Of a stretch of DNA of 64,000 bases, positions 62,086-64,000 are shown one piece after another. A program made the translations under genes and the position numbers. Below the pieces are notes generated by a model. It worked only from the letters and a program-made list of their open reading frames with translations. It made no database searches and was not told the origin of the DNA. This DNA comes from Algoriphagus sanaruensis (GTDB lineage: Bacteria; Bacteroidota; Bacteroidia; Cytophagales; Cyclobacteriaceae): positions 1,926,501-1,990,500 of the forward strand of contig NZ_CP012836.1 of assembly GCF_001593605.1 (NCBI RefSeq). Direction: 5' to 3'. Position 1 is the stretch's first letter, and each line of letters begins with the position of its first letter.

Positions 62086-62110
62086 AAAACCTCCCATGGA
62101 GGTTTTTTTT
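62086..62110 (+). terminator. Intrinsic terminator after permease 3
   Basis: A 9-bp stem (62086-62094 with 62098-62106, AAAACCTCC), 3-nt loop and T8 run. It separates permease 3 from permease 4. Confidence 0.85.
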
Positions 62111-62166
62111 ATGCTGGGTTTCATGTCCGAAAAATTTCCGACAATGGATAAAGCAGCCAGTTGAAT

Positions 62167-62192
62167 TGACCGAAAGCGAACAAAAACGTTCG
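62167..62192 (+). promoter_or_regulatory. Candidate enhancer dyad before permease 4
   Basis: TGACCG (62167), CGAACA (62177), CGTTCG (62187): three hexamers at 10-bp steps, the same spacing as at 50444. A lone TGTCCG also occurs at 62124. A -24-like TGGCAT (62253) follows, with a weak -12 (TAGA). The rest of the 336-bp gap shows nothing else. Confidence 0.55.
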
Positions 62193-62342
62193 GAGCTTGG
62201 GGCTGTTTTTTTTAAAAACGGCCAAAATCAAGCAATAAAGCCCTATTTTGAATGGCATGTTCCTAGAATAATAGCTATCAGGTGAATCTATAAGTTTATG
62301 TGATTTCTGATTCACTGATGATACGATCAAACTAGAGAAAGT

Positions 62343-64000
62343 ATGTTTAGAAACTATTTTAAAATCGCTTTTCGAAATCTTTTTAAGCACAAGCTCCACA
62401 CAGGAATCAACTTAATTGGACTGTCTTTAGGATTAGGGGTAGGCATTTTGATATTCTTCTTTGTTCAATTGGAGCTTAGCTTTGATACGTTTCATCAGGA
62501 TTTGGATCGGATCTACAGGATCAAGACCCATGAGCGGATCGATGGAGAAATGACTGAGACCTATTCCTCCCCGGTCATTTTAGAGGCAGCTTTTCGGGAA
62601 GAATTTCCCCAAATCGAAGCGATTTCGGGCGTGACCAATGCTGAGGTTCAGGCGATTTTGCCAGACCAAAGCACCCAGACTCAGCGCATCCGCCTAGTTC
62701 ATGCTGATTTTTTGAAAATCCTGACCTTTCCTCTTCTAAAAGGCGATCGATCTAATCAGCTTTTAGATCGCTACACCATCGTCATAACAGAAGAAACTGC
62801 TTCCAAATATTTTGGAACCGAAGAGCCAATCGGAAAGTCTATCCAGCTTAAAATGGGGGAGGATTTTGTGGATTTTAGAGTTACGGGCGTCTTGAGAAAT
62901 CCTCCAGTCAATAACTCTATTCCTTTTGAAATCTTGATGCCGATCAAGAATATGGATTACTTCTCCGATCAGGAGAGTTTGGATTCTTGGTACAATGTCT
63001 GGGGATTTAATCTGGTCAAGCTGAATTCACCCGGCCAAGTAGCTTCCATCCACCAAAGCATGGAAGCATTTATGAAAAAATCTTTAGGGGAGCAATATGA
63101 AGAAGGGGGGCTATATTTTACCCTAACTCCTTTATCCGAAATGCATTTTTCCGAGGGAGCTGGAACTGGTGGCGTCGAAACTACCCAGAAATCACTTCTC
63201 TGGATTCTGGCAGGAATTGCGTTTTTGGTATTGCTGATTGCCTGTATCAATTTCACCACGATGGCGATTGGAAGATCGACTACTCGTGCAAAGGAAGTTG
63301 GAGTGCGTAAGACCATGGGGGCAAGCTTCGGTCAATTGATCAATCAGTTTTTGATCGAGGCATTTTTAACAACTTTACTCGCTTCTGTTTTTGGGCTGGT
63401 ATTGGCTGAATTACTCCTTCCGACGTTCAATGACCTATTCCAAAAAGAATTGGATATTGTCTACGGGCCAGTTCAATTCGGGATTTTGTTTGGTTTAGTG
63501 CTGCTGATTACGGCTTTGGCAGGTGCCTATCCGGCTTTTTTCCTTTCTGGATTACGTCCGATCAAAGTTCTCAAAGGAAACCTTTCCATTCATTTTGGCA
63601 AGCAAGGCCTGCGTAAAGGACTCGTTACCTTTCAGTTTTTTGTTTCCTTCCTGTTGATCGCCTCGACGCTCATTATGGTCAATCAGATGGAAGCGATTCG
63701 AGATTACGACCTTGGATTTGATCAAGAGCAAGTCGTGGTGGTGGAGATGCCGGATTATCCCTCCAAGAGTTTTGTGACTTCACTCAAAGAAAGCTTCCGA
63801 ACTGCAGAGACTTTTCGTCAATCCCTTGCTTCAAGGTCCGAGTTTTCTTCCACGGCATTGACCGTAGCAACCTATGGCGACGACGCTTTTTGGCAGGTAG
63901 GATTTCCTTTGGAGGACGGTTCTTTATTTTCTTTTAAGGTAAACTTCGTCGCTGGGGAATATCTCAATACGCTTGGGATGGAACTGAAAGAAGGAAGGTC
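62343..64000 (+). CDS. MacB/FtsX-type ABC permease 4 (partial, runs off window)
   Basis: 552 residues are visible from ATG 62343 and the frame is open to the window end. First segment in FKHKLHTGINLIGLSLGLGVG, MacB_PCD periplasmic domain, central segments with TTRAKEVGVRKTMGAS, then the start of the second periplasmic domain. By comparison with its neighbours about 230-250 residues are missing. The fourth intact permease in a row served by a single visible ATPase gene. Confidence 0.92.
   Translation, partial: MFRNYFKIAFRNLFKHKLHTGINLIGLSLGLGVGILIFFFVQLELSFDTFHQDLDRIYRIKTHERIDGEMTETYSSPVILEAAFREEFPQIEAISGVTNAEVQAILPDQSTQTQRIRLVHADFLKILTFPLLKGDRSNQLLDRYTIVITEETASKYFGTEEPIGKSIQLKMGEDFVDFRVTGVLRNPPVNNSIPFEILMPIKNMDYFSDQESLDSWYNVWGFNLVKLNSPGQVASIHQSMEAFMKKSLGEQYEEGGLYFTLTPLSEMHFSEGAGTGGVETTQKSLLWILAGIAFLVLLIACINFTTMAIGRSTTRAKEVGVRKTMGASFGQLINQFLIEAFLTTLLASVFGLVLAELLLPTFNDLFQKELDIVYGPVQFGILFGLVLLITALAGAYPAFFLSGLRPIKVLKGNLSIHFGKQGLRKGLVTFQFFVSFLLIASTLIMVNQMEAIRDYDLGFDQEQVVVVEMPDYPSKSFVTSLKESFRTAETFRQSLASRSEFSSTALTVATYGDDAFWQVGFPLEDGSLFSFKVNFVAGEYLNTLGMELKEGR

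Overview
The window looks like a chromosomal segment of a gliding-type Bacteroidota, most likely order Cytophagales near Algoriphagus/Cyclobacteriaceae. The grounds are a GldH gliding lipoprotein, a GWxTD-domain protein, a DUF2723 membrane protein, a PorT-type barrel, many Bacteroidota-style lipoproteins, large FtsX-like permease arrays, PAS-rich hybrid kinases, moderately low GC and -7 boxes of the TAnnTTTG type. The genus is inferred from gene content only. I saw no rRNA, tRNA, CRISPR array, prophage or transposase.

1-13.5 kb is mostly housekeeping: the tail of an unknown gene, ricT-gldH (minus), recQ-purD (minus), a KdsD-type isomerase and a ManC-type guanylyltransferase (plus), rlmB with a GWxTD gene (minus), a methyltransferase, and a 994-residue DUF2723 glycosyltransferase-like protein.

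13.6-23 kb is a sulfur-handling island: thioredoxin, a metallo-beta-lactamase/double-rhodanese fusion, an outer-membrane porin, two YeeE/YedE half-transporters, and further on a TsdA-like diheme cytochrome c overlapping a second porin that is a paralogue of the first. An MFS transporter, an acyl-ACP thioesterase and a 48-residue membrane protein sit in between. Four promoter regions in the island carry a TGTGA-N6-TCACA-like (Crp/Fnr-type) site, each 37-38 bp before a -7-like box. They probably form one regulon for thiosulfate/tetrathionate or persulfide metabolism.

23-30 kb holds a fatty acid desaturase, a DEAD-box-family helicase with a cold-shock pair, a D-lactate-type dehydrogenase, lipoproteins and an AlkB homologue. 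30-41 kb is a signalling block. A 1597-residue PAS/GAF hybrid kinase is followed by a REC-PAS-H-box protein without an ATPase domain and by a single-domain receiver. Across a 523-bp AT-rich gap lies a divergent CheB-CheR-PAS-hybrid kinase fusion. 41-47.5 kb holds MsrAB, a PorT barrel, a PQQ-type sugar dehydrogenase/PKD/cytochrome c fusion, a TerB-like repeat protein and a class-V aminotransferase.

47.5-64 kb is an efflux/FtsX-permease island governed by an NtrY/NtrC-type pair (sigma-54 activator). Divergent from the activator lie an HlyD adaptor, an inserted four-helix-bundle (S23) cassette flanked by inverted repeats and a 62-bp tandem repeat, one MacB-type ATPase, and then four MacB/FtsX permeases, the last cut by the window end. 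A head-GIN domain protein and a decayed permease 3' end lie among them. A dyad resembling TGtyCG-N4-CGrACA recurs upstream of five transcription units here and may be the activator's enhancer site. This possible regulon and the S23 repeat cassette are the most novel-looking features.
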